Assembly (NCBI GenBank): GCA_003214815.1
Contig: QCLE01000001.1
Location: 124,001 to 188,000, forward strand
Direction of reading: 5' to 3'
DNA length: 64,000 bases
Source of the DNA: Prochlorococcus sp. AG-412-J13
GTDB taxonomy: Bacteria > Cyanobacteriota > Cyanobacteriia > PCC-6307 > Cyanobiaceae
Part shown: one piece after another, positions 43,877 through 52,505 of the stretch
Layout of the letters: every line of letters starts with the position of its first letter
How positions within the stretch are numbered: position 1 is the first letter of the stretch
Translations under genes and position numbers: made by a program
Notes under the pieces: generated by a model
Databases searched by the model: none
Told to the model about the DNA's origin: nothing
The model's input: the letters and a program-made list of their open reading frames with translations, nothing else

Positions 43877-45277
43877 TTAAACCTGAAAAATAAACTGTAA
43901 AAATTTCTTTACTCTTTCGTAGGGCGGATACCGCAGATTTGAATCAAATAAAAAAGCTTTAAAAGTAATAGATTTCTGATTTGAAAAATTTCGAAACCCT
44001 TCTTCTCCATGAAATTTACCAATACCACTTTGCCCAACGCCTCCAAATGGTAAATTTGGAATAAGGACTGGTAACATCACATCATTTATACAAATTGTTC
44101 CTGAGCTGGTTACTCTTGAAATATGATTATGGATTTTTTTATTGCCTCCAAATAAGTAGATTGCTAATGGTTTTGATGTTTGACTAATCTGTTGTAAAGC
44201 TGATTCCTTATCATTGATTCCAATCACTGGAAGTAGTGAACTGAATAGTTCTCTCTGTAAAATATCTCTTTCATTTAATTTGGTTCGCAAGATTGTAGGA
44301 GATATTTTTAAATTTTTTTTACTAATTGTCCCCCCAAATAAAATTCTTTTTTCTTTTTTATATTGTTTGAGAATTTCTACAGTTGATGTAAATTGCTTTT
44401 TCTCTAATTTTGATAAGTTTTCGGAAATAATTGGATTATCTCCGTAAAAATTTACTATGCATTTCTTTAATTTTTCTATAAAGTTATTTTCAATTTCTTT
44501 ATCTACAAAGATATGATTCGGAGCCATGCAGGATTGACCAGAATTAAAAAATTTGCCCCAAACAATTCTCTTAGCAGCCACTTCTAAATTTGCATTCTTG
44601 AAAATAATTACAGGATTTGTTCCGCTTAACTCAAGAGTTAATGGAGTTAAGTTTTTTGAAGCTAATTTCATAATAGATTTTCCAGTTTCAGTACTTCCTG
44701 TAAAAAATATGTGGTCAAAATTTTGTTCAATTAATTTTATGGATTGTTTATAATTCCCCTCTACTGTCAATAGGACATCTTTATGGAAATATTTGGAAGT
44801 AAGCTTTTTAATAAGTTTTGATGTTGCAGGACATTTCTCTGATGGTTTTATAACTGCAGTATTTCCTGCTGAGAATATATTTACCAATGGCTTTAAAACG
44901 TAAAGTAACGGATAATTATATGGACCAAGAATTAAGACACACCCAAGAGGTTCATAAATCACTTTGGAGGATGATGGAAATAGATAAAAAGGTGTATCAA
45001 TCTTTTTTGGTTGCATCCAAGATTTAAGTTTCTTTTTTATCAGTGAAATTTCTTCTTTCACTAGAAGGATTTCTGAAAGCCCTTCAATTTTAGATTTACC
45101 TAGATCAACAAAAAGTGATTTTATTATCTCTTTTTTATTTTCATCCAAAAGTTTAGAAACTATATTGATATGTTTGATCCGCCATTTTATATCTTCCGTT
45201 TTACCAGTGAGAACTGTATTTCTTAATTTATTAATGTCTTCTAAATGAAATTTATCAGAAATTTTCATTTTATTCAT
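43877..45277 (-). CDS. Aldehyde dehydrogenase (NAD(P)+), class-3-like
   Basis: The 466-aa protein has the ALDH motifs VLILGPYNYPLLYVLKPL, FTGSTETGKSIMKLAS (NAD site), the general base Glu in TLELSGTNPVIIF and the catalytic Cys in FFNSGQSCMAPNHIFV. Length and the C-terminal FSNQKSI pattern match fatty-aldehyde-type (ALDH3) enzymes. In cyanobacteria such enzymes oxidise fatty or apocarotenoid aldehydes. The substrate is not readable here. The start is at 45277; MKISDKF a few codons in is an alternative. Confidence 0.92.
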   Translation of the reverse strand: MNKMKISDKFHLEDINKLRNTVLTGKTEDIKWRIKHINIVSKLLDENKKEIIKSLFVDLGKSKIEGLSEILLVKEEISLIKKKLKSWMQPKKIDTPFYLFPSSSKVIYEPLGCVLILGPYNYPLLYVLKPLVNIFSAGNTAVIKPSEKCPATSKLIKKLTSKYFHKDVLLTVEGNYKQSIKLIEQNFDHIFFTGSTETGKSIMKLASKNLTPLTLELSGTNPVIIFKNANLEVAAKRIVWGKFFNSGQSCMAPNHIFVDKEIENNFIEKLKKCIVNFYGDNPIISENLSKLEKKQFTSTVEILKQYKKEKRILFGGTISKKNLKISPTILRTKLNERDILQRELFSSLLPVIGINDKESALQQISQTSKPLAIYLFGGNKKIHNHISRVTSSGTICINDVMLPVLIPNLPFGGVGQSGIGKFHGEEGFRNFSNQKSITFKAFLFDSNLRYPPYERVKKFLQFIFQV

Positions 45278-45424
45278 ATGAATAGTATTAAATATATCAG
45301 AGGATAAATTTCAAATAAATAAAGTTATTAGCCACTTAAATCAAAGTGAATGATTTATGAGAAATAATCAAATTTATTAATATTGCCTTCAAAAATTCAA
45401 ATTTTTCTTGGTTAATATATTTTT

Positions 45425-46315
45425 ATGAGGGAAAAATTTGCAATTAGATTGATATCTATAAATGAAATACCAGAAGTCACAAACTGGGCAAAATTAGAAC
45501 GATTTTTTCCTGGAATGGATGATGTATCAATTTATAGAAATACAGATAAACAAGGGTTATGGGTAGCCTGTCTCGATAATAATCCTATAGGTTCTATTGC
45601 ATGCATTAAATATAATTCCTCGTATGGTTTTATAGGTTTATTTATCGTAAAAAAAGAATTTCGAAATAATGGATATGGAGTGAGATTATGGAAACATGCA
45701 CTCGATTATTTAAAAAATGTTGATTGTATTGGTCTTGAGGCTGCCCCAGATAGATTGAATGATTACGAGAAGTGGGGTTTTAGAAAATCTTCCATTACAA
45801 ATCGTTGGAAATTAAATGGTTTTCAAGATTTGCCATTAAGACATTTCTATAAAGATCAATTTCATTCTTTTAAAGTTGTCCCGGGTAATCAAATTTCCTC
45901 TGAAGCAGTCTTAATTTATGATGATCAAAGAGAACCTAGTCCCAGGCCACATTTTCTAAATGACTGGTTGAAAAATTCTCATGGTAATGTCAGTGCAATT
46001 GTCGATAATAATGGGATGTGCCATGGATTTGGCAGGATAAGACCTTGTTTATTGGAGGATAATGAGCAAGGCTGGAGAATCGGACCTCTTTTGGCGGATA
46101 CTCCACCACTTGCTGAACTATTAATAAGGGAGTTAGTTGGTGATTTAGATTCCCAAATCTTATTGGATTGCTCTAATCTTAATCCTTATGCAAATTATCT
46201 TTTATCAAGTTTAGGATTTGAGGAAATATCAAAAACTTACAGAATGTATAAAGGCATTCAACCTCCCTGCCCAATGAATCAAGTATATGGACTTGCCTGC
46301 TTGGAACTGGGGTGA
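45425..46315 (+). CDS. GNAT acetyltransferase with two GNAT-like domains
   Basis: The 296-aa protein has an N-terminal GNAT fold with the acetyl-CoA loop VKKEFRNNGYGVRLWKHAL (R-x-x-G-x-G/A variant) at about residue 79, and a second GNAT-like half in the C-terminal region (RIGPLLADTPPLAELLIREL). This tandem layout is like YitI-type acetyltransferases of unknown substrate. It is divergent from ALDH with a 147-bp spacer. Confidence 0.82.
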   Translation: MREKFAIRLISINEIPEVTNWAKLERFFPGMDDVSIYRNTDKQGLWVACLDNNPIGSIACIKYNSSYGFIGLFIVKKEFRNNGYGVRLWKHALDYLKNVDCIGLEAAPDRLNDYEKWGFRKSSITNRWKLNGFQDLPLRHFYKDQFHSFKVVPGNQISSEAVLIYDDQREPSPRPHFLNDWLKNSHGNVSAIVDNNGMCHGFGRIRPCLLEDNEQGWRIGPLLADTPPLAELLIRELVGDLDSQILLDCSNLNPYANYLLSSLGFEEISKTYRMYKGIQPPCPMNQVYGLACLELG

Positions 46316-46386
46316 TTTCCTTGAAGCGTGCATTTTACCTTTTGTTTTTGTAATATTGAAAGAAGTTTGTTTGATTATCTATAAGC

Positions 46387-46635
46387 TTAACTTTCAGAAG
46401 GCTTCAAAATTTTTTCTACAATATCCGCGTTGATTATAGTGATCTCTCCATTATCAATATTGGCAACTTGAAACAAGGTCCATGAATTTGGATTTCTAGC
46501 TCCTCCAATACAGTCGATAACTTGACCGACCCAATAATTGTTATTCTTTTCCTTAGTATTTTCGCAATTTTCTTTTTTAATTGCGACATAATCACCAGGC
46601 CTAACGAAAAGAAACTCAGGAGTTGCTAAGCTCAC
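46387..46635 (-). CDS. DUF3104-like small protein
   Basis: The 82-aa protein (MSLATPEFLFVRPGDYVAIK start) has VRPGDYVAIK, WVGQVIDCIGGARNP and LFQVANIDNGEITIINAD, the pattern I recall for the DUF3104 family of marine picocyanobacteria. No membrane segment is seen. Function is unknown. A palindrome (next entry) lies immediately upstream of its start, so it may be regulated. Confidence 0.75.
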   Translation of the reverse strand: MSLATPEFLFVRPGDYVAIKKENCENTKEKNNNYWVGQVIDCIGGARNPNSWTLFQVANIDNGEITIINADIVEKILKPSES

Positions 46636-46649
46636 AATAAATAGCTAAT

Positions 46650-46663
46650 AGTATATACGTACT
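46650..46663. promoter_or_regulatory. Palindromic candidate operator, LexA-box-like
   Basis: AGTATATACGTACT (minus strand AGTACGTATATACT) is a near-palindrome centred 21 bp before the DUF3104 start. It departs from the cyanobacterial LexA consensus as I recall it (RGTACNNNDGTWCB) at one position. GCTATAGT alongside could be a -10 element on the minus strand. No binding protein is known from this sequence. Confidence 0.35.
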
Positions 46664-46732
46664 ATAGCAAGTTATGGGTTTTGTTGCCGAAATTTCAATT
46701 ATTTAGCAAACTAGGGGTAATTCAAAAATAAA

Positions 46733-46825
46733 ATGGAATTAACTGAAATTGCAATATTTTCAACATTATTGGGGTTAATTTTAGCTTTAACTGACGCTTA
46801 TATAGAAAGAAATATTCCTGGATAA
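46733..46825 (+). CDS. Small single-helix membrane protein, unknown
   Basis: A 30-aa ORF (MELTEIAIFSTLLGLILALT and TDAYIERNIPG) has one clear helix, as in the small photosystem or cytochrome subunits, but does not match PsbX, PsaM, PetG, PetL, PetM or PetN as I recall them. Coding potential is modest because of length. It is divergent from the DUF3104 gene. Confidence 0.5.
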   Translation: MELTEIAIFSTLLGLILALTDAYIERNIPG

Positions 46826-46842
46826 TATTTCTAATTCATTTA

Positions 46843-46974
46843 TTAAATTAAATAAGATTTAAGCTGGTCTAATATGTCGGCACGGTTGGAAACTAATTTT
46901 GTAAAAACTAAATATATCAATCCTCCCATTGCGAGCCTTCCGTTAATTTTCTCTAACTGCTTTAGTTTTCTCAA
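46843..46974 (-). CDS. High-light-inducible (HLIP)-like protein, start uncertain
   Basis: The minus strand reads KQLEKINGRLAMGGLIYLVF and a C-terminal tail ending DQLKSYLI. ExxNGRxAMxG is the chlorophyll-binding helix of the Hli/SCP family. There is no ATG; a TTG (46972-46974) gives 43 aa, and the open frame begins at ATT (46999-47001), after an in-frame stop. Typical Hli proteins have more residues before the motif. This could be a real gene with a weak start or a decaying one. Hli genes are common in high-light Prochlorococcus; PTOX is close by. Confidence 0.5.
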   Translation of the reverse strand: MRKLKQLEKINGRLAMGGLIYLVFTKLVSNRADILDQLKSYLI

Positions 46975-47095
46975 CAGATTACTTTTGAAGTTAAATAAAA
47001 TTTAAGGGTTATAGAAAATAAAAAAGTATTAATTAATTCAAAATTAAAAAAAAATTACAAATTTATAGAAATATTATTTCAAAAACGAATTAAAT

Positions 47096-47242
<147 letters not shown>

Positions 47243-47358
47243 TAGAGAACCTGAATATTTGTGTTTATTCTCTCATATTTAGAGCTTTTTTTGTAAACCT
47301 AAATTCTTAAATTTTATTTAAATTTTCTACTTATTTGCTTTTTCTGTTTTGTGTGAAG

Positions 47359-47460
47359 TTATTTCGCTACAGTGGTTTTAGTGTATAGAAATTTAACTTC
47401 CCAATATACAATTCCTAGGAAGATAATACTTGCAATAATAATTTCAGAAATGGCTAACAT
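47359..47460 (-). CDS. Small membrane protein, unknown
   Basis: A 33-aa ORF (MLAISEIIIASIIFLGIVYW then EVKFLYTKTTVAK) has one transmembrane helix followed by a basic tail. It is not in the track. The composition fits a real single-helix protein, but the family is unknown and the ORF is short. Confidence 0.45.
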   Translation of the reverse strand: MLAISEIIIASIIFLGIVYWEVKFLYTKTTVAK

Positions 47461-47608
47461 TTTATTTGTCAATACTAATTTAATTTTGGTATCAATTTAC
47501 ACAGAAAGCAATAGGTACTAATTACATAAAAGATTTTTAAAAGTCTTACTTAATAGAATAAGGCGTCAAAATAATATAAAATTTTAAGTTAGATACATAT
47601 TATTTTTC

Positions 47609-48043
47609 GTGGGGAATTTCATAAATTCAACAATTCTTATACCTTTAATACCTCTAGTTACGACTTTATTTATTTTTATTTTATTGGTAAGTTTTAACAG
47701 AACACTTAACAGGTTAACAAAACCAGTTACTGCACTTGTTGCATTATCTTTATTAAGTTCTGCTTTTATAAGCTTATTTGACTATTTTAATAAAATAGAA
47801 AAAGAATTAGTTTTATCTGAATTTCTGAAATTCTTTGAAGAAACAAATTTAGTTATACACCTCAATTTAGTAAATGAAAAAATTATAATTTTTTTCTCAT
47901 TAATGATGATATTAATAATTGGATTATCTTTTTATAAATTACCTAGAAAAAAAGGTTATGTCTCATTGATGATTAGCCTAGGATTAATATCTTCTTCAGC
48001 GATGATCTCAATATTGCTAATAGATTTTTCAGCACTAATCTAA
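47609..48043 (+). CDS. Membrane protein resembling an NDH-1 antiporter-like subunit N-terminus
   Basis: The 144-aa protein starts at GTG 47609 and has four hydrophobic segments (IPLIPLVTTLFIFILLVSF, TALVALSLLSSAFISLF, IIIFFSLMMILIIGLSF, LMISLGLISSSAMISILL). The IPLIPL start and order of helices resemble the N-terminus of NdhF/NuoL-type subunits, but it is far too short for one, so this is only a weak resemblance. The 3' end overlaps convergent PTOX by 4 bp. Confidence 0.6.
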   Translation: MGNFINSTILIPLIPLVTTLFIFILLVSFNRTLNRLTKPVTALVALSLLSSAFISLFDYFNKIEKELVLSEFLKFFEETNLVIHLNLVNEKIIIFFSLMMILIIGLSFYKLPRKKGYVSLMISLGLISSSAMISILLIDFSALI

Positions 48044-48549
48044 ACTGTAGTAAGCATTGACAAAGCTTCGTTAAGTTCTTGGAGATGATTTAATTCATCT
48101 TGAGCAATTTCTTTTATTTTTTTATCATTTGGATTATCTTTTAAATATTTGGAATAAGTTTCAAATGCATGTTCTTCAATTTTTATGTTGACATCATAAG
48201 CATTAGCTGGAGAGAAGAAATAATAAAAAACCATGATCCAGTAATAAACAAGCACAAGGTGTCTCGCAAAAAATCTATCAATCCAGAATCTATCTCCTCC
48301 TCTTTTCTCCATTTCTTTAAGATGCTCAGTTTCGTTAATAGCTTGATAAAAATGTTCTTTCATTAAAATCATTGTTTTTTCATTTTTAATTCCTAGGGAT
48401 TCTTTAAAATGAAGAACTGAAAGAAATGCAAAATAAGGTGATCTAGCTATTACTTCTAAAACCCAAAATCTTTGTAAAGATCTACCAGAGTATATGAAGT
48501 CTAAGAAGTTGACAGTACTATTCAAAATCAAAGAATTTAATCTCTTCAT
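48040..48549 (-). CDS. Plastoquinol terminal oxidase (PTOX/alternative oxidase)
   Basis: This diiron oxidase moves electrons from plastoquinol to O2 and water, relieving over-reduction under high light. The 169-aa protein carries the ligand motifs in order: LEVIARSPYFAF (first Glu), INETEHLKEM (ExxH), IEEHAFETY (Glu) and QDELNHLQEL (ExxH). It is shorter than plant PTOX and mitochondrial AOX because it lacks N-terminal targeting. Presence in high-light Prochlorococcus is known. The ORF overlaps the end of the convergent membrane protein by 4 bp. Confidence 0.93.
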   Translation of the reverse strand: MKRLNSLILNSTVNFLDFIYSGRSLQRFWVLEVIARSPYFAFLSVLHFKESLGIKNEKTMILMKEHFYQAINETEHLKEMEKRGGDRFWIDRFFARHLVLVYYWIMVFYYFFSPANAYDVNIKIEEHAFETYSKYLKDNPNDKKIKEIAQDELNHLQELNEALSMLTTV

Positions 48550-48704
48550 AAATTTCGTTTTTCTTTAAGTATAATTACTCGGTCAATCGAGGTCTATAAA
48601 GTATTTAAGCAATTAACCAAAAATTAATAGTTATAGTCTAAAAATTGTGACTTCCATTGAAATATTTTTTTTTCATGCATTAATTGGATAGATAAAAATT
48701 TTAT

Positions 48705-48845
48705 ATGACAACTACTGAAAAAATTGCAAATGCCAAAAAGAGGATTGATGAATTAGAAAGACTTATAAAATATTGGAATGATTCAGACCATGATGAGGCA
48801 AAAATAGTAAATATTTCAATGAATATTGAAAATAAAGTTGCTTAG
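48705..48845 (+). CDS. Small helical hypothetical protein
   Basis: A 46-aa ORF (MTTTEKIANAKKRIDELERL onward) begins with a strongly amphipathic, coiled-coil-like helix and has a balanced charge. It is not in the track. No domain is recognised, but the clean helix favours a real gene. Confidence 0.55.
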   Translation: MTTTEKIANAKKRIDELERLIKYWNDSDHDEAKIVNISMNIENKVA

Positions 48846-48992
48846 ATTTTGATGATTAAGGCTGATTAACTTTTATCTACTTAAAGTGATTTAATATCTT
48901 TGAGTATTCAAATATTGTTTAATCTATAAATAGAGCAATTAAACCTATTCTCAAAAACGGTAAGGAAGAAATAATCTAAAAGAAAAATCTAT

Positions 48993-49106
48993 ATGAAAAC
49001 TTTTTCAAAAAAATATTTAGTTCCGATTAAATTTATACCCTGGCTTTTTTGGTTATTGATATCTTTTATGAGTATATATTTGTGTAAGACAGCCTGGGTA
49101 AGTTGA
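48993..49106 (+). CDS. Small membrane protein, unknown
   Basis: A 37-aa ORF (MKTFSKKYLVPIKFIPWLFW, then LLISFMSIYLCKTAWVS) has a basic N-terminus and one helix. AAGGAAGAAATAA about 20 bp ahead of the ATG is too distant to be a convincing Shine-Dalgarno. It converges on the 102-aa hypothetical gene. Confidence 0.45.
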   Translation: MKTFSKKYLVPIKFIPWLFWLLISFMSIYLCKTAWVS

Positions 49107-49120
49107 ATAAATTAATAAAT

Positions 49121-49429
49121 CTAGCTTCTCCTTAGCCAACCAGGGGCACCGCCAAACCAATCTGATATATCATCTTCATTTGGGTTGAAATGATTTTCTT
49201 TATCCAGTCCATCTATCCCAAACGATTGTAAGAGGTTATCAATTCCCCCATCATTTTTTGCACCATTTCTTCTAAAGCTGTTAGCTTTTTTCAGCCAAAG
49301 AGAAATTGTCGAATTATGGTGTGCAAATTTATCAACATATATCCTTTCTTCTAATGTAATTGATTTATCTTGAGCAATTCTTTTAATTATTCCTAGGATC
49401 TTAAGCCTTTTTTGATTACTAAGAAGCAT
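49121..49429 (-). CDS. Conserved-type hypothetical protein
   Basis: The 102-aa protein starts MLLSNQKRLKILGIIKRIAQ and ends DWFGGAPGWLRRS. The N-terminal half is helical (LSNQKRLKILGIIKRI, ITLEERIYVDKFAH) and the C-terminal half acidic (NPNEDDISDWFGG). I do not recognise a domain; the conserved-looking ending suggests a family confined to picocyanobacteria. It appears to be a single-gene transcript. Confidence 0.72.
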   Translation of the reverse strand: MLLSNQKRLKILGIIKRIAQDKSITLEERIYVDKFAHHNSTISLWLKKANSFRRNGAKNDGGIDNLLQSFGIDGLDKENHFNPNEDDISDWFGGAPGWLRRS

Positions 49430-49729
49430 TTTTGATCAATTCACTAGTTTTTTTATAGGAAGGATTATTAAAAATATCTTGTAAATGTTAATTTCAACAA
49501 ATTGACTACTTTAAAAGGTTTTTAGCAAGAAAAGTCTCAATACACTAAAAAAAAGGGATCAATAAGTTATGTATGATACGTTGATTGATTTATAAAACTT
49601 ATAAATCCGACAAATTAGATAAAAACAATCAATACACTCTTGATGACGCTTTAAAATCAAGATAAGTGGACAGAGCTGTTGCGCTATAGTAAATATGTAC
49701 TTATATTAGTACAGACGTATTATTAAGAT
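49430..49729. other. Intergenic region of 300 bp, no gene recognised
   Basis: The stretch is AT-rich with scattered stops in all frames. Near its end GCTATAGTAAATATGTACTT and TTAGTACAGACGTATT precede the next start and resemble the DUF3104 upstream motif (GCTATAGTA plus a GTAC-containing arm). No tRNA or terminator was found. Confidence 0.5.
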
Positions 49730-49936
49730 ATGAAAGTGATTTCATCTTCTCCTTATGCCCCTTTTAATTCAAAAGAGTGGAATTCTCTAATAAGGAAAAA
49801 TGTAAAGTTTGAAAATACTCCTATAAAGATTCAAAAAAAATTTTATAGAACTTTTACTCTAAAAAAGATTGAAAAACATGAACTTTTGCAAGAGAAGAAT
49901 GAATTGCATCAACAAATGCAACTTGTATTAGAATAG
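49730..49936 (+). CDS. Small hypothetical protein
   Basis: The 68-aa protein (MKVISSSPYAPFNSKEWNSL start) is basic and mostly polar, with a helical C-terminal half (KKIEKHELLQEKNELHQQ). No membrane segment or domain is seen. The GTAC-rich motif sits just ahead of its ATG. Coding likelihood is moderate to good. Confidence 0.6.
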   Translation: MKVISSSPYAPFNSKEWNSLIRKNVKFENTPIKIQKKFYRTFTLKKIEKHELLQEKNELHQQMQLVLE

Positions 49937-50026
49937 AAAAATATCAACTAAAAATCTTTTTATTGAATATTATTTTACGAGATCCAATTTTTTGTTAGAT
50001 TAGTAGAAATACAAGAAGGATTTAAT

Positions 50027-50317
50027 TTGGCTGTAGATCGAGAACTTTTAAAAGAAGTTACCCAAGAACTTTGGAATACTGTAAAAAAACTTAGACCAGA
50101 AATTGATAGGCAAACTCGACTTCAATTAGTGTTAAAAGCCTTATTAACTATTGGAGATTTGCCAGATCAAATGCAGGCTGCCATGGTAGTAGGTGTTTGC
50201 GCAGAAATGGATAAGAGTGATGTTGATAATGTTGAAGTTAATTCACAAACCAAAGATTCAAGTGGAGTTGATACTTCTACAGGTAGAAAAGTAGTTAAAA
50301 GAAGTTCAGCAAAATAA
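50027..50317 (+). CDS. Conserved picocyanobacterial hypothetical (TIGR03894-like)
   Basis: The 96-aa protein starts at TTG 50027 with AAGAAGGA a good distance ahead, which supports this non-ATG start. LLKEVTQELWNTVKKLRPEI and DLPDQMQAAMVVGVCAEM are conserved-looking. I recall a uncharacterised family of this size in Prochlorococcus/Synechococcus (TIGR03894), which I could not check here. The C-terminal 25 residues are Ser/Thr/Lys-rich. Function is unknown. Confidence 0.75.
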   Translation: MAVDRELLKEVTQELWNTVKKLRPEIDRQTRLQLVLKALLTIGDLPDQMQAAMVVGVCAEMDKSDVDNVEVNSQTKDSSGVDTSTGRKVVKRSSAK

Positions 50318-50320
50318 ACT

Positions 50321-50533
50321 TTAAAACGATCTTCCTTTAATTTTCTTTGATTCGTTTTTATTAAGTCGATTAAATAGGTAATATGAAATTACAAGTAAGA
50401 GAGGAACAAATATTGAATGTAAAGTCATCATTAATTCTGTTTGGCCCATTCCTATAAGATTTGACTCGCTTGGAAGTTGTTCTGACCAAGTGCCAACTAA
50501 ATGCCAGGCTTGAGGGATTGATAAGAAAAACAT
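50321..50533 (-). CDS. Small membrane protein, hypothetical
   Basis: The 70-aa protein (MFFLSIPQAWHLVGTWSEQL start) has one strong helix in the middle (LMMTLHSIFVPLLLVISYYLF) and a basic C-terminus NESKKIKGRSF, so the tail should lie on the cytoplasmic side. It is tail to tail with the previous gene, 3 bp apart. No family is recognised. Confidence 0.65.
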   Translation of the reverse strand: MFFLSIPQAWHLVGTWSEQLPSESNLIGMGQTELMMTLHSIFVPLLLVISYYLFNRLNKNESKKIKGRSF

Positions 50534-50651
50534 ATAAGAGCGATAAGTTAAGTTTATTTCCAGATAAAGATTATCATTATTGAAAGTTTTTCCTTTCTTT
50601 ATTCTTATTTCTTAACTAAGTATTTGTAGAGTTATAAAAAATGAACTTGAT

Positions 50652-52181
50652 TCATAAATTTATTTTTCTAAGAAGAGTTTTAAATTCTTTTTTACCAATA
50701 ATTTTTTCAGCTGCGTAAGCACCGCTTGCTGAAACAGCAGGAATTCCAATACCTGGAAATGTACTTGCACCGCAAGTAAATAAATTTTTCACTGGAGTTT
50801 TGCAGCCTGGGAAAAGACCTTTTGCTGCAGATAATGCAGGTCCGTAACTACCGCAATGGGTATTGGTGAATTTTTTATGAGTGATTGGGGTTCCTAGCAT
50901 CTTTAAATCAATCCTTTTATCTATGTCAGGAATGAATTTTCGCACTACATTAAGGAATATTGAACATCTTTCTTCTTTCATATTTCTATATTCTAATTCC
51001 TTTGGATTTAGGTTTTCCCAAATTTCCCAAGGTTCATTTGCGGGAGTATATCCATGAAGAACATGTTTCCCTTTAGGTGCCATATTTTTATCTAAAACAG
51101 ATGGGATTGAAAATACAGCTATATTTCTTTCTGCGGTTATACCTTTTTCCCATTCATCAACATGTATCGCATGTATTGGCAAATCTTCAAGACCATCAGC
51201 ATCAAAACCTAGATGTATATGAAGGAAAGAATCACATTTATTAGGGTTCAAAACTTTTGTATTCCATTTTTTTGAAATTTCATTTGGAATTAACTTTTTT
51301 AAATTCCAAACATCAGTATTCGTGACAACAGATTCACAAATATAACTGGAACCATTATTAAGAGTTACACCTGTTGCTAAATTTTTATTGAAGTTAATTG
51401 TCTTTACTCTCGAAGAGAGAATTAATTCTCCTCCATTTTTTTTAAATCCATTAATTAAGGCTTTTACGATAGATTCACTACCTCCTTTAGGGTATTCAAG
51501 GTATGAATTTGGTTCAAACCATTCCTTAAATAAAGTAGCCATCGCAGCTGTATTTGTATCATACATTGACATACCACTTATCAAAAAGCTCAATAAATCA
51601 ACCCAATTTCTGAGAAAAGGATCCTCTAGATGATTATTTACTAAATTCCCAAAGCCCTTATTAATTTTTGGTATTTGCTTGATATCAGGTAGAAATTTTG
51701 AGGTTAAATTTATTAGATCTAAGAAATTTATTGATTCGGGAGAAAATGAGAGTAAAGGTATTTCGTTTATTATTTGGCTAAGAGGTTTTATTCCGGAAAT
51801 AAATGATTCCCATTCTTTAACAGATTCCTCACCTCTTAAAGTTTTAATTGTTTGTTTAAAAGGTTCTTCCCCGACATCAAGATTAAAATTGCCTTCTGGG
51901 ACAATTACTTGCCAACCTTTGTATTGAAGTAGTTCAACTTCTTCATCAAGTAATTTAAGAATTTGCCCTAAGGGATTAGTTGTCGGCCATTTACCTATTC
52001 CACTCCACAATGAAGGGCCTGATTCGAAAGTGTAACCTTTTCTTTTGAAACTGTGAGCGACACCTCCGGGCTGGGTATGAGCTTCACATATGAGAACTTT
52101 TTTGCCTGATAAAGCGAGAATCGAACCGCAACATAATCCACCTATTCCACTGCCGACTATTACAACATCGTACTTTTTCAT
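50652..52181 (-). CDS. FAD-dependent carotenoid-related oxidoreductase (CrtI/CrtH superfamily)
   Basis: The 509-aa protein starts with the dinucleotide fold VVIVGSGIGGLCCGSILALS and CEAHTQPGGVAHSFKRKGYT, a phytoene dehydrogenase-like substrate region (GGSESIVKALINGFKKNGGE), and ends with the flavin-binding NLFTCGASTFPGIGIPAVSA. The family includes carotene isomerase CrtH and relatives such as Arabidopsis At1g57770. It looks closer to the latter, but sequence alone cannot decide between isomerase, desaturase and an unknown reaction. Confidence 0.85.
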   Translation of the reverse strand: MKKYDVVIVGSGIGGLCCGSILALSGKKVLICEAHTQPGGVAHSFKRKGYTFESGPSLWSGIGKWPTTNPLGQILKLLDEEVELLQYKGWQVIVPEGNFNLDVGEEPFKQTIKTLRGEESVKEWESFISGIKPLSQIINEIPLLSFSPESINFLDLINLTSKFLPDIKQIPKINKGFGNLVNNHLEDPFLRNWVDLLSFLISGMSMYDTNTAAMATLFKEWFEPNSYLEYPKGGSESIVKALINGFKKNGGELILSSRVKTINFNKNLATGVTLNNGSSYICESVVTNTDVWNLKKLIPNEISKKWNTKVLNPNKCDSFLHIHLGFDADGLEDLPIHAIHVDEWEKGITAERNIAVFSIPSVLDKNMAPKGKHVLHGYTPANEPWEIWENLNPKELEYRNMKEERCSIFLNVVRKFIPDIDKRIDLKMLGTPITHKKFTNTHCGSYGPALSAAKGLFPGCKTPVKNLFTCGASTFPGIGIPAVSASGAYAAEKIIGKKEFKTLLRKINL

Positions 52182-52220
52182 TAAATATTTACTTTACTCT
52201 TGTCGTAAAACTAATTCGTT

Positions 52221-52331
52221 TTAGACAAATGTATTAGTTGAAGTTGTAATACTTAGTACAACAGCTATGAAGAATATGTAAGGGACTGCTTTTAGAGGTA
52301 TGTATCCTTGGCTTTTAGAAATAAAATCCAT
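52221..52331 (-). CDS. Possible small membrane protein (36 aa)
   Basis: Within a 78-aa track ORF, the last 36 residues (MDFISKSQGYIPLKAVPYIF then FIAVVLSITTSTNTFV) look like a single-helix protein starting at an internal ATG (52331). The upstream 42 residues are low-quality. The opposing plus-strand ORF 52300-52497 is worse. Coding is possible but not firm. Confidence 0.4.
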   Translation of the reverse strand: MDFISKSQGYIPLKAVPYIFFIAVVLSITTSTNTFV

Positions 52332-52505
52332 TAATTTAGTTACTTTATGTAAATATATTAACGAGATCTTGTTCCTTATGTGTGCCAAAAAATTATTTTT
52401 TTGGAAATATATTGAAACAACTAAATCTTTTTGGAGAGATTTTTTTACTAAGAACATTTTTTATGAAGTTATCTTAGTATTTGATTTTTTAGATTAAAAT
52501 CTATT

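Noticed and set aside
52300-52497. 65-aa plus-strand ORF overlapping the 36-aa minus-strand candidate
   Set aside because: Looks like translated AT-rich noise; the opposite strand has a cleaner single-helix peptide.
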